Assembly (NCBI GenBank): GCA_907163345.1
Contig: CAJQUN010000008.1
Coordinates: 12,649,191 to 12,713,190, forward strand
Source: Haberlea rhodopensis
Lineage: Eukaryota; Streptophyta; Magnoliopsida; Lamiales; Gesneriaceae
DNA: 64,000 nucleotides
Direction: 5' to 3'
The notes under the pieces were generated by a model that ran no database searches, was not told the DNA's origin, and saw only the letters and a list, made by a program, of their open reading frames with translations. Shown piece by piece: positions 47,770 to 60,239 of the stretch. Numbering within the stretch: position 1 is the first letter of the stretch; every line of letters starts with the position of its first letter. A program made the position numbers and the translations under genes.

Positions 47770-50068
47770 TTGTTAGCATTATTGTGAATACCATACGTGG
47801 TTATATAATGTCATATGTTTGACGATGAGAATATGGATGTCGTATATCGACATGTACCGTCACGAGTTGACGATGGGTTTTGGATGTCATGTGTCGGCAT
47901 ATACCGTCACGGGATGACGATGACATAGTGGATATTCTATGTAGACATGTAGTGTCGATTTGATTATTAATACATCTGAGTGTACGTATTTAGAAGCCAT
48001 ATGGTTTGAGTGCTGATGGCGAGCACATGATGGAGTCTGGGTCACTAGTTGATGAGACTATTATGACGAGCAGATTGCTCGATGGATTATCGGATGCATT
48101 GTACCGGTGAGTGTACCACATCATGTAATAGAGGTAGATATTTGTCGAGTAGTGATACCTTAGGGTATACTCGCTAGGATGGCTTAGGCCAAGTGATTAG
48201 TGGTAAGAGTAGTCATTGAGGAAACTACTCGCTTGTGGTTGTGATGTGTGGTAGACTTGGTCACACCCCCTGAGGGTGTGGAATAAATCCTACGGAATTT
48301 AGGGGTGCTTTGTGGTTGAGCAAGGACACCGGGATGTCCTTTGTGCTTTGGTATTAGAGTAATATTGGGTGATGACCCACAACTCTAGTGGATGTTACGG
48401 TATGGTGTACCAGGATGGAACGTATGGTACGTTGGTAGGCTTGGTATAAGCCTATGGAGGCAGCGTTTTGCTAGCCAGGTATTGTAGCAGTGTTATAGTG
48501 TGCTTGTTGTGGCCATTATGCTGCACGTTGGGACTGAGTTCGGTGGATCGTATGGTGATACGATGGGGACTTATGGTAGACTCTTGTAGTCTCTATGTGG
48601 CGTAATAATTGAGGTAGGGAATACCTCACGGGGACGTTTATACGTCGATTGTTTGAGGGACTTGTACCGGGACAACTCGATTTTGTTGGAAATACCAATG
48701 TGAGTGTCAACAAGTCGTTGTTAGCTCTGGTTGAGCATCCTTGCATATGGAATGCAACGGGAGTCACAATTGGGATTGTGGGATATAGTTAGTGGGGTAA
48801 CACTACTACGTTAGTTTCGTCTCTTGGAGAGATTTGGATTGTACTGTCTTGGAGACAGCTTGCATCGGTAGTGGATTGATTGTAAATCAGCCATGATAAG
48901 CATTACTGGTGTTGGACCGAGTAATGGATTTCTTACCTCGGTGAGACGTTGATGAGACGTCTCCTGGGAGATGCTCGATTGTGGAGTGCTATGGCATTAG
49001 TACAGAGCATCGTTGGGATGTGTATACATGGCGTATGCGGGTTTTGATTGGGTAATAGTGGCATTGATGCACTATTCTAACCAGCTGTGTATTTCTGGGT
49101 TCCGGGATATATTTTGGTATAAATATATCCAGGTTTTCCGAACGGTGGTTCGAGGTTGTAGGGCCATGGATTCATGACACATTCCTTGTGAGGAAGGCAG
49201 TATTGATATACCTACCGATTGGGAATCTTTGGGAGATTCAATAAGTCGGTTTGTGAGGTGTTGATGTTGGAATCACGCCATTGATCGTTTGTCTGTCGAT
49301 CATTATTCTTTGCGAGATGAGAATAGCTAGGGTTTGACGGTTGATTTTGGGACTTCGGGTATGATTGGAGATACCCAAGCCTATTGCATTGAGTATGCAT
49401 GTTGGGTAGGTACTTGGGCATGTATGTGTGTACGAATGTCCGCATTTTGGTACTTGTTGAATATCGGATTAGTACGCTTGGTTTGGCGAATCTCTATGAG
49501 AGATTGCGGCACCTTGAGATTGGTAATCTCGATGGCACGATGTATTCTGAGGAATAATCGTGAAGTCCTGTTGACTCCCACGTGGAGGGATTGTCGTATT
49601 TTGGAACCATGGTAGTTCTTGTTGGATAGTTCGATAGCCTCCCTGTGTTAGGATCGTTGAATCCTAGGGTAAGCGAGGGATGGCCATGATTCAGATTTGT
49701 TTAGTGTCATGGTTGGCACATGTGGTGGGAATGCAATGGATTGTCTTGCATGACCTCTGTGGAACTTGAGGCCTAGAGGAGTCTCTATAGTGTGTTTGGA
49801 CCAAGATGTGATTTCTTGGAACACACCGGGTAAACATCTTCTGAGCTGTGTTTTGTGTGGATCGGTGACCGTGGGTTACCCGATCCGTGTTACAAGTGGT
49901 GCAACTATTCTTTTGGAGGAGATGGGGGTGAAAAGCGGGAACCGGGTTTACTGTGAGTATACTGTTGTATGCTAGTAGTCCCCATCATAACGATGCGTGT
50001 TAAGCATCGTGGGCAAAGTGATGGAGATATCATGGGAGATATCTATGTCATAACCAAGGAGGTCATGA
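47770..50068. other. non-coding interior of the element
   Basis: Collinear with 18200-20760 of the sister element (reverse strand). No gag or pol domain on either strand. Confidence 0.65.
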
Positions 50069-50077
50069 TTAATTTGC

Positions 50078-50672
50078 TATGTTGCACCGATACTCCAAAA
50101 AATTTTGCGGACAAGTATCGGATACTTTTGGGATACGGATACGCGAGGATACGACATCGATACGTATCGGATACGCCACGTGGCGTATCCGATGATAAAA
50201 AAATAAGTTTTTATTTCGGATACGTTTCGGATACGATCAAGATACGCCGTTGACCGTATCCGATACGGGTAGGATACGAAAATTTTCGAAATTTTTTTAA
50301 AAAATAGGGTTGAAACTGTAATTAAAATTAAATTATTTAATTAAATCACTATTTTCTAACCACTTTAATGTGTTTATGTCGATTATATGCTTGAAATTTT
50401 TAGATGTCCTGGATTAATATTTTACATTTGTCGTGAAGTTGGTGAGGTTGCAACTTTATTCTGATCTAATGTGTTTAATGTTGATTATATGTTTGAAACT
50501 TGATTTATTATAAATATTATAAATTATATATTTTTATATATATATATATAAATAAATTAATAAAATTTGCCGTATCCGGACGTATCATATCCTACAAATT
50601 TTGAAAATCCCGTGCAGTCGTACCCGTATCTGCGTATCCACGTATCCGCGTATCCGTATCCGTGCAACATAG
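50078..50672 (+). mobile_element. GATACG-rich MITE-like element, copy 2
   Basis: Ends TATGTTGCACCGATAC and GTATCCGTGCAACATAG; inverted relative to 35989-36497. An imperfect 9-bp flank duplication is visible (TTAATTTGC 50069-50077, TTAATTTAC 50673-50681). It is 86 bp longer than copy 1 in the AT-rich centre. No coding. Confidence 0.68.
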
Positions 50673-50921
50673 TTAATTTACAGTCGTAGTAGACTGACTT
50701 CTGGGATGACTCGCATCGAGGTATGTTGTTATCTTTTTGTTTTGTATTGGTTTTTTTGGAGGTTTGCTCTATTTTAGAGTTTGATGCGAGATTGATGTCC
50801 TCGCAATTGATAATTCGATTCTGATGTGGTCCAGAATCGGGGTTGTGGTTTTGTTTTGTTTTGTGTAGCCTTGGTGTTACGTGGAGTACACCAGTGTAAA
50901 TTTCGAGGACGAAATTTTATT

Positions 50922-50934
50922 AGTGGGGGATAAT
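50922..50934 (+). other. polypurine tract
   Basis: AGTGGGGGATAAT directly before the LTR, preceded by TTTCGAGGACGAAAT as in the chromovirus. Confidence 0.82.
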
Positions 50935-53221
50935 TGTGATGTCAGGGAATTACTGGTGTTAATTCCGGTGTAGTGATAATCCTTAATGAATTTTAATTGT
51001 GGCAATTGTGTATTAATTGCGGTTTCAGGGCTCCCGGGGATTTTAAATCCTTGTTTTGGAGTCGTTGGATCCAAGGGATGAGATTGTATTCTCATCGTGG
51101 TGATAACCTTGGAATTTGGTCTTCGGTGGGATTTGGGGTCCGGAGTACTTTGTACTGGGGCTGGTAATGGAATTAGAGTTGGAGAGATGATTTTTGAAAA
51201 CAGATGATTTTTAATTAATCATGATGTATTTGTGGAGTATTGGTATTTTGGAGCATTTTTGCTATATATATCAGTTAGACTCGGTATTCCGTCATATACG
51301 GAATCATTTCCCTCTCTCATCTCCCTCACGTCTCTCTCCCTCACCCCAAACCCTTCCCCTCTTTTTCTCTTGGAAAGAAATCGATGGTAGCCTGGCTCGG
51401 AGGCTGGATTTCTTGAAGATAATTGGGTAATCTTCTTCTCCTCACCTTTAGTTTCGTTTTGATTGTGATTTTGTGCTAAATGGTTGAGTTTTTGGGTTTT
51501 GGGAGATTTTTGTAAAATCTTGAAATCTTTTGGGTTTTGTGTTTAAATGGATTATAACCCTTGTTGAGTGTACTAGGGTGCTAGTATGTGGTTATTTCGT
51601 GTTTGAGGAAGTTTGGGTATGATTGGTGGAGGTTTTCAAGCTTTTAAAATTGGTGATTTTCGGGTTCGCACAGCGACCGATCGATCGGTGGCTTGGACCG
51701 ATCGATCGGTGCATGTGCGTAGCGTTGGGTGTTTATTTCAGTCTTTAGCGATCGATCGGTAAGAGCGACCGATCGGTGGGTGGCTAGCGATCGATCGGTA
51801 GCTTGGACCGATCGATCGGTGCAAAGCCGTAGCTTAAATCGAATTGTGAACAGTTACCGATCGATCGGTAAGGGTGACTGATCGATCGGTAGTGCGATTA
51901 TGTAAAATGTGTTTTTGGGTTCTCCCTCGGATTTTAGGGAGCGATTACCGACCATTTGCTATTTAATCATCATGTTGGGATGATTGGGGTCGGATTTCAT
52001 GCTTGTGCATATAATTTTGGGATTACTGATTGATTATGAGTTATTGAATTGTGTTTAGCACATTCCTCCTTCGGACCTCGGGACTGAGGCAGTGTTTGGA
52101 TTCGAGCTACGGGAACTTAAGGTACGTATAACGTACGAGTATAGCCTGTTAAAATATTACAACTGTGAATTGCATGGTTTGTGGTAATTGCAATGAATGA
52201 AGGTTGAAATGTATGGTTTATGGTGCCTGTAATAAATGGACAGTGAAATGTATAGTAATTGGTAATTGTGATAAAAGGAAACACGCTGAGAATTATATAA
52301 CGCCGCCTTGAGCGAGCGACGATTGAGATGTTATCGCCGTTGAGCGATCATCGGTTATGACGCCGCTATTGCTGAGCGTGTGTGGGGTTTGAAATGCCGC
52401 TATTGTGGAGCGAGGAATGGAATAGGAACGTGGAATCATTGGTTAGATATATATGATATCTACGGTCATATATGTATAATGATTTTACCATATTGATTAT
52501 GGAACTGGCATAATAGAGATGGTATTTGTTAATCTATGTGGAGATTAATTGGCTTTGAGAATTTGATGAGTTTGGTTATGTTGAGAACATGGACGATACA
52601 GGGGATCCCGGATGAGGATGATACCATTCAGGGAGTATCATTTATATTCATGGCATTTACATTTCGTAAATTATGAAATGTAATATTATGATTATTGGAT
52701 TTGTGAAATTGGTATGCTCACCCCGTGTGGGGGCTGTTTCTGTTGGGGCAGGTGAACCAGGTACAATGGTAGCTCGGGAGCTGTGATCGAGCTATGAATT
52801 GGGGGTGATTCCAGGATCGAGACACCGGAGCTCATGTGGAGCTGGATATTGTGTATGCCATTTTTATACATTACATACACATAGGTTTATTCGATGCTCG
52901 TGTGTGAGCAATAATTTTGTGTATATGGGTTGTATAAAAAGGCATGGACCTTTCTCTTTTCATTATATGTGTGAGCAATCAACTAGAGAATTGCTAGATG
53001 AATTGAGATTGTGATTAGTGTATTGCATAGGTGCATGATGTGTTAAATGGTTTGAATTTGGGAAATTGGATATTGCATGGTATGGAATAGATGAAGTAAG
53101 AAATTTTATAGGTGGTATTGTGTGCCACGTTTACATGTAGTTCCCTTTTACACGTGATTGAATGCACCAAATGCATGGCTTAATGCACTAATTGTGGGTT
53201 AAGGGCACGGGGGCCCTTACA
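50935..53221 (+). repeat. 3' LTR of the second non-autonomous element
   Basis: 2287 bp, TGTGATGTCAGGG to GGGGGCCCTTACA. Highly similar to 44013-46291 with scattered substitutions and small indels (for example about 20 bp near 52040 absent from the other copy). TATA box at 51262-51271. Confidence 0.92.
51677..51890 (+). repeat. CCGATCGATCGG palindrome cluster
   Basis: Six exact cores; one unit is shortened to CCGATCGG and one begins TGATCGATCGG. The 18-bp palindrome is at 51854-51871. Confidence 0.9.
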
Positions 53222-56098
53222 ATCTTAATCAGCCTACCTCCTCTACTTGCTTTGCTGCCTTGAACATTTCCAAAAATTGGCTTTGGCACAAACGATTGAG
53301 TCACTTAAACTTTAAAACTATTGCCAATCTGCGTAAACATGATCTAGTCATTGGACTGCCTCAAATTGAGTTCTCAAAAGACAAGATCTATGCAGCATGC
53401 CAACTTGGTAAGCAAATCAGATCCTCCTTTAAGAACAAAGGGAGTAAATCTTCTTATCGGTGCCTAGAGTTACTTCATATGGATCTATTTGGTCCAATAC
53501 CAGTAACAAGTCTAGGGGGAATGGAGTATACCCTAGTGTTAATAGACGAATACACTCGTTTTACGTGGGTCCTGTTTCTAAGTGGCAAAGATCAGGCTAC
53601 CCCAAAGCTGATCAAACTACTGAAAAGACTCCAAAATGAGAAATCGTGTGGGATAGATAGAATTCATAGTGATAAAGGTACTGAGTTTACCAATCAGTCA
53701 CTCGAATCATATCTAGATGACCTTGGTATTAAACACGAATACTCTGCTGTAAGAACCCCTCAACAAAACGGAGTTGCTGAGCGTAGGAACCGCACTTTGA
53801 AAGAAGCTGCGCGAACTATGCTTGCAGAATCAGAAATATCGCAGAGATTTTGGGCAGAAGCTGTCAACACAGCATGTTATACGCAGAACATATCAATGAT
53901 TAATAATCGAGCAAATAAAACCCCTCATGAGATCTGGAATGGCAGTAAGCCAAATATTTCTTATTTCCATGTGTTTGGTTGCAAATGTTTTATTCACAAC
54001 AATGGAAAGACTCATCTCACCACTTTTGATGCCAAATCTGATGCTGGAATATTTCTTGGATATTCTACAGTTAGTAAAGCCTTCAGAGTATTTAATAATA
54101 GAACTCTTACTGTAGAAGAATCTGTGCATGTAAAATTTGATGAACCTACTGACTGTACTATATCTAATATGCAAATCAACAATTTGAGCAATCGACTGGA
54201 AAGCACTTATATTGATGAAAATGTTGATGATGAGATAAATTACAGAAGCAGGACTGGCTGCTCTTTAGAACCAGAAGTTCCTGAAGCTCAAGCAGAAGGG
54301 TCTGCTGGTCAACAAGCACTGCATCCAGCTGACAGTGACACTGTTGTGCATACTCCTGCTGCAGTAGAAGGAACTAACGGAAAAGATGCATCAATCAGAT
54401 CTTCTGAGCTACCCACTCATATTCAGTCAAATGAAGAGCTCAACCCTCTTGGACCTCCGCTCCGGTGGATGAAGGATCATCCTTCCGAGCAGGTCATAGG
54501 TAACCTTGTAGCTCCTCTACGCACTAGAGGACAAATGATTAATGAATTTCTTCATGCTGCATTCATATCTCGCATAGAACCTAAGAAGATTGATGATGCT
54601 ATGTTAGACCCAAGCTGGGTAGAAGCAATGCAGGAAGAACTAAATCAGTTTGAGCGAAACAAAGTATGGTATTTAGTACCACGACCACAACATCACACTA
54701 TAATAGGTACCAAACGAGTATTTAGAAAAAAATAGATGAAAATGGTATAGTCATCAGAAATAAAGCAAGATTAGTCGCACAGGGCTACAGACAAGAAGAA
54801 GGCATTGATTTTGATGAAACCTTTGCCCCTGTAGCTCGATTAGAAGCCATTCACATATTTCTTGCATTTGCTGCTTTTAAAGACTTTAAAGTCTATCAGA
54901 TGGATGTTAAGATTGCGTTTCTTAACGCCAAACTCCAGGAAGAAGTTTACGTTGAGCAACCTCCTGGATTTGAAAGCCTTCAGCAGCCTTCTTATTGTTT
55001 TCGTCTCAATAAAGCCTTGTATGGTTTGAGCAAGCTCCCCGTGCATGGTATGAAACTCTATCAAATTGACTGAGCATAACTTTACCATTGGCACTGGACT
55101 AGACCCTTTTCAAATTCACAGAGGGTGACCATACTCCGCTTGTTCAAATTTATGTTGATGATATTATTTTTGGCAGTACTAATTCAAAACTTTGCGAAAG
55201 ATTTTCTAAAATTATGCAGGATCAATTTGAGATGCGCATGATGGGAGAATTATCATTTTTCTTAGGATTGCAAGTCAAGCAATCCAGTGAAGGAATTCTG
55301 ATAACTCAGTCTAAATACACTATAGAACTGCTGAAGACGTATGGGATGAGTACAAGTTCAACAGCCGCCACTCCAATGAGCTCATCTGTAAAACTAGACT
55401 TGGATAACTCAGTAATACCAGTCGAAGTAACAATGTATTGAGGTATTATCGGATCATTACTTTATTTGACGGCCAGTCGACCAGACATCATGTTTGCAGT
55501 TTGTATGTGCGCTCGGTTTCAAGCAAATCCCAAGCAGTCACACTTCACAGCTATCAAAAGGATCCTCAAATATCTGAAAGGCACTGAGAATGTCGGTCTA
55601 TGGTACCCAAGAGATTCAACGTTTAACCTTATTGGATATTCAGATGCTGACTACACTGGATGCAAAATTGACAGAAAAAGCACCAGTGGATATTGTCAAT
55701 TTCTTGGTGATCGATTAATCTCACGGGGTTGCAAGAAGCAGACATCCATAGCAACGTCCACTGCAGAAGCAGAATACCTTGCTGCTGGAAGCTGCTGTGC
55801 TCAACTGCTCTAGATTCAACAACAACTGAGAGACTATGGCATTGAATCCACTGAGGCACCCATCTTTTGTGATAATACGTGTGTCATAGCCATTACGTAC
55901 AATCCAGTTCTTCATACGCGCACCAAACATATTGACATCCGTCATCATTTCATCAGAGATCATGTTATGAAGAAAGAAATTCGGCTAGAATACATATCTA
56001 CCGAACAACAAGCAGCTGATATGTTCACAAAACCTCTACCAGACGTTAAGTTTTCCTACTTTCAAAATATTCTTGGTTTAATTGAAATCAATCCATGA
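53222..56098 (+). pseudogene. copia integrase, RT and RNase H
   Basis: The frame resumes after the insertion. Numbering from base 53260: zinc region H10, H15 and C47, with Tyr at the place of the first Cys; integrase catalytic D75, D138 and E174 (35 residues between the last two). A frameshift near 54725-54735 precedes the RT domain (NKARLVAQGYRQEEGIDF, QMDVKIAFLN). More breaks lie at 55020-55130, just before the YVDDIIFG box (about 55151). Stops at 55439-55441 and 55811-55813 interrupt the RNase H part, which keeps YSDADYTG, TAEAEYLAAG and ADMFTKPL. The end is a TGA at 56096-56098. All domains are present but none is usable. Confidence 0.9.
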
Positions 56099-56124
56099 TT
56101 GTTACTATTTAAGGTTAATGAATT

Positions 56125-56170
56125 CAGGGGGAATTACTCAGTAGAAATAGCATGAATTTAGGGGGAATTT
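56125..56170 (+). other. internal PPT-like copies after pol
   Basis: CAGGGGGAATT (56125-56135) and TTTAGGGGGAATTT (56157-56170) resemble polypurine tracts and lie just after the pol stop, as in Sireviruses. The following 470 bp up to the third frame has CAGTAGG/CCAGTAGGACTCTAC words and no gene. Confidence 0.5.
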
Positions 56171-56639
56171 CTGTTAAAATTTTATCTTGGTTATTTAAGC
56201 TCAGCTGGTAAAACAACAGCCTACTGCAGTAGGTGCTTCCGTACCAGTAGGACTCTACATATCAGTAGATGTTACCTTACCAGTCAGACCCTACATATCA
56301 GCAGACTTTACCAAATACGCTTTGACAAAAATAACCTTCAGTAACTATCAACCACTTGGAACGCCGGAATTCAAATTAACTTTTTCATGAAAATAAGTTA
56401 TTTCACTCCCGCCCAAATCCTGTCCATTTATTTATTCTTTAAAATTTTTCCATCGTTAGATGATCGCCACGTACCCATGTGTCCGCTCATCTACAGTACG
56501 ACGTTACACTTACTTTTTTCTCTTTAACCGCCATTACTTTTGTTTCTTAATCTTATCTTTCCAAAAATAACTGCGCTAACTTCATTCCCAGAAATCTTAC
56601 TCTACAGAATTCTTGTTGCTTTTCTGCATCTTCACCAAA

Positions 56640-59359
56640 ATGTCCAAGAATACTCAACCCAGTTTCATCACAAATGCTGTTCATGTGGATTTTCATTCCA
56701 TCTCCACATCCTCTGATGAAGATACAAAGGAAGTTTTTCACAAGTTGGATACATCGGGACTTCTAGTGATCCTAAGCCAGGCTCCAACATTTTACAAGGA
56801 TGCTCAACATGAATTCTTCACCACTGCTAAAGTTGTAAATGATTCCGTAGTGGCCTCCATCTCTGGACAACTGGTCACCATCACTCAACAGGAATTCGCT
56901 ACTCACCTGTGTCTTCCCTCCACTAGACTTACTGATTTCTCCACCGTTCCAGTGGATCTCAGGGAAGAAATGCGGATCATATTCTCCGAATCGTCTCCGA
57001 CGTCCTCCATTCAAGAAGGTTTTAATGAAGAGCCATTTTCGTCAACTGGCTGATGTAATTTCCAAGGGGCTACTGTGCAAAGCTGGCTCTTTTGATATCA
57101 TCACCCCTGAGAAGTTTGACATCATGGGCGCAATCTTCAAAGGACTAGAAGTCAATTGGTCCGTTGTTCTGTTTCAGGTCCTCACCGGACTAATCACTTC
57201 AGGAAAGGGACAATCTGGTTTTGCCCTACCTCTCAACAATCTTTTTGATAGCAAGAACATTCAGGCAGGGGCCTCCTTCAATCTTCATCCAGGCAGACTT
57301 ATCACTGCCAAATATCTCCAGATTCACAGGCAACGGAGTGGTCGAGAGGTTGGTCTGACAAAGCGACGAACAAATCAAGTTGTAAGCGATTCTGGACAAA
57401 CAATATCTGAATCTGCTGAGTCTTCTTCTCCTCCTCTTCCTCCTCCTAAGAAGCCCAGGACCAGAAAAGGGGCTCCTCCTGCTCTCCGGAAGATCGTCAC
57501 TGATGCCTCTGATACCATCTCTTCTGCAGTCCCATCAGCAGTCATCCCTATAAGAGAACCAAGTCCTAAAAATCCTCCAGAGGAACCAACCACATCAGCT
57601 GCCTCATTGGGCATGATAAATGCTGCACCAGCGCCTCCACCTGAACAATCCTCTAAACTGATGAGCACTCAACAACCACCTGGCTCAATCTGCTTCAGGC
57701 AACCAAAGTCCAACTGTCCTTACTGTCATCCTAAGGACACCACCACTGGAAAGGGAAAAGGACTTATGACACCGGTGACTACCCCTGTAGCCTTTGAAAT
57801 TCAAATGGTCATGAGTGAAGTAGAAGCCAAGCTGCAGGCGCAGCTTGAAATTTTTGATCGATGGACAAAGGCTCGCCTCAACATACGCTTGGATGACTTC
57901 ACTCCAATCTTTGATCAAGCACGAGAAGACGAGAATCTAATTTTGAATTATCTTCAAGTACCGGACACTGAAAAGAGTTTGAAGCTTAGAGATCTCTTCC
58001 GAATGATGAATTATGTGGGAGAACTTCAAGCTCTTGTTCATTCCCGCCTTCAACAGTTCAAAATTGATTTTGGAACAGCGAATCATGATCGAGCAGTTCT
58101 GAATGCTTTAGGACCAAAGCTGGATATGGCTGAGCATGCTCTTCATGATCTCCGCATATCAACTGGTCTCCATCCATGCTCTGCAGCTTGAAGAAATGCC
58201 AGTCCTACTCCAACTGACTTGGCAACTGCTTCAACTGTTTTGGAAACTGCTCCAACTGACTTGGAGACTGCCCCACCTTCTCTGGAGATAGTTCATATTG
58301 ACATGGCGATCACCTCTACAGCTGACCCTCTTATCTTCTCCGTTCCAAGCCCAGCAACTGATCAACCGCTCCAACGGATGGTTGTTGATCAAGAGAATGT
58401 TGACACAGTGATTCAGACTGTGGTTCATCAAGTTACCATCTCTTCTGGTAATAATGAACCCAGCGAGTCCTCCTCACACTCTGCTGATCACACCCAGTCG
58501 TCTGCAGCTGCGCTGGAACAAGCTACTGATAGCATGGCTGTTATTGCTACAGACTCACCTGCTACACCAATTGATGAAGCCACTGCTTTACTGACCACTG
58601 CTGTTATTGAGTGTCCTACCGGAGTTCTCACTACTAATGCAGAGACTCAAATAGATGATCTGGATCAATCTCTAGCCCAAGATCCTCCTGAAGATTTCTT
58701 TGACTTTTCAACGCATCTTCCTCTGGACGGGCCACCTAACATTGCTGATCAACTGGTGCATCTGTCCAACGCCATCTTTGCATTAGCCAGTGACGTCACC
58801 AAGCTTAAACAGGAAGAGGGCACTGCGACTCTTATTCTCGGGAGTCACCAGCAGCACACTAACTCTCAATTACAGCACATATATCGGGACATCACTAGTC
58901 TAACGACTACTGTAACCAGGCTTCAGACGTTTGTTGTGGATGCCTTTGCGGACTCACTCTCTCGTATAGGGCAGGCTCGTCTTCAGATCACACAACATAA
59001 TGAATCACTTCATACTGCCACCGCCACTGGCCCTTGAAGATAAGATAGAAGACGCCAAGAAAGCCCTATCGGATCAGTTAGCAACTATGCAGGCGGCATT
59101 TGCTTCTCAAATTCAAGACTTGAGCAACAGCCTGCCAGCTGCTCCTCAAACTGTTAGAAGATTGCCCGAATCCAGCAGACCTGCTTCTCTGAACCAACGA
59201 GACCAGCCTTCAACTCATCGCTCTTCTACTGCAGCTAGAGCATCCAGTCGGTCCAGGCCTCCCTCTCAGCAAAGGTCCCACAGTTCCCGACAAACTCAGG
59301 CTGACACTCCACCCTCCACCCGTGACTACTCCTCACATTGGCTTGGGGGCAAACAGTAA
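56640..59359 (+). pseudogene. third reading frame downstream of copia pol (env-like position), broken
   Basis: ATG at 56640. The N-terminal ~190 residues form a globular domain (HEFFTTAKVVNDSVVASISG, then ISKGLLCKAGSFDIITPEKF and VNWSVVLFQVL). Next is a Pro/Ser-rich linker with a basic KKPRTRKG patch and a Cys/His cluster CFRQPKSNCPYCH, then helical segments (LDMAEHALHDL), Thr/Ala-rich low complexity, a second coiled coil, and an Arg/Ser-rich tail (SSRSRPPSQQRSHSSRQ) ending HWLGGKQ. It is broken by a frameshift near 57020-57030, a TGA at 58189-58191 and a frameshift near 59030. No transmembrane segment or signal peptide is evident, so an envelope role is unlikely from sequence. Relatives are, from memory, common as hypothetical or misnamed proteins in asterid genomes. 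Confidence 0.75.
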
Positions 59360-60225
59360 TCTTTATTGTCTTTTTGTATTTATCATTATCTGTTTTTCAT
59401 AAATATTCTGTATTTTCAATTCGTCTTTATCTTTATCTGCATTTTTTTTAAAGCATGATATGACATTTCACACTATAACTTGCTAGTTTTTCGCTATAAA
59501 TAGCATTATATTTCTCCAAATCAAATCATCAATCATGCACTTCTTCTAATACTCTTGCTTGTTTTGCACCTGCTTCTTCACAAATATCTATTCATGGGTT
59601 TATTACTTATCTAAATCAACCCTACATGGGTTGATTACTTATATAACCCACGTCTGCTAGCTTAAGCTATCTGGACCAGCCCTGGTGTTCTCCACCAGCC
59701 TGAAATTTGGAACAGCAGATGTCTGGGTGCTGATGACAAAAAGGGGGAAGGCAGAGATAGTATTTTCATTGAAGACATAGATCTTGTCAAATGAACAGAG
59801 GACTACTTTGAAGATAATGGACTCTTTCTAGGCCTTTCTCTGTTCTAAGCTTTTCTGTATGCACTTTCTCTCCCCCTCCCTTTGTCAATAACCCTGAAAC
59901 TATCCAGCTCGGATCATTCCATACTGGCTATGTTTCTCTATTTGAATAGATTGTAAAAATAGGCCTGCTAAATGACTTGTAAGGTGTTCCATGTAATGTT
60001 CTATGTAAGTTGTAAGATGTCTGTTGTAAGTTGTAAGATGTACCATGTAACCAGAATTCATCTTATATGAAAATGATATTTCTTTTTGGCTCAGTTTGAT
60101 TACCACTCGTAATCTGCTTATTTATTCTAACAAATTGCAAAGTCTATGTTTGTCTCTAAGTCTTAACATGAATTGTTGTTCATATGATCAAGCAAGAGTC
60201 TTCAGTACTAAGTTTTGTCATCATC
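59360..60225. other. non-coding stretch between the third frame and the 3' LTR
   Basis: No gene. It includes an internal PPT-like motif TGACAAAAAGGGGGAAGG (59735-59752), matched by the reverse complement at about 62228-62245 in the element at 60801. It also contains TGTAAGTTGTAAGATGT-type short repeats at about 59980-60050. Confidence 0.6.
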
Positions 60226-60239
60226 AAAAAAGGGGAAAT
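60226..60239 (+). other. polypurine tract of the Sirevirus-like element
   Basis: AAAAAAGGGGAAAT directly before TGTTAGG of the 3' LTR. Confidence 0.85.

Larger units (their letters stand above)
44013..53221 (+). mobile_element. complete non-autonomous gypsy-type LTR element, plus strand
   Basis: LTRs 44013-46291 and 50935-53221 enclose 4.64 kb without gag or pol. Perfect target duplications ATCTT flank it (44008-44012, 53222-53226), and removing it restores the copia reading frame direction. Primer site and polypurine tract are intact. It is a diverged sister of 15666-24895: same LTR termini, same primer site, same TATA and palindrome layout, collinear interior. A GATACG element is nested at 50078-50672. 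Confidence 0.92.

Noticed and set aside
49969..50253. 94-codon frame across the start of the GATACG element
   Set aside because: It spans the MITE boundary and has no resemblance to any protein family.
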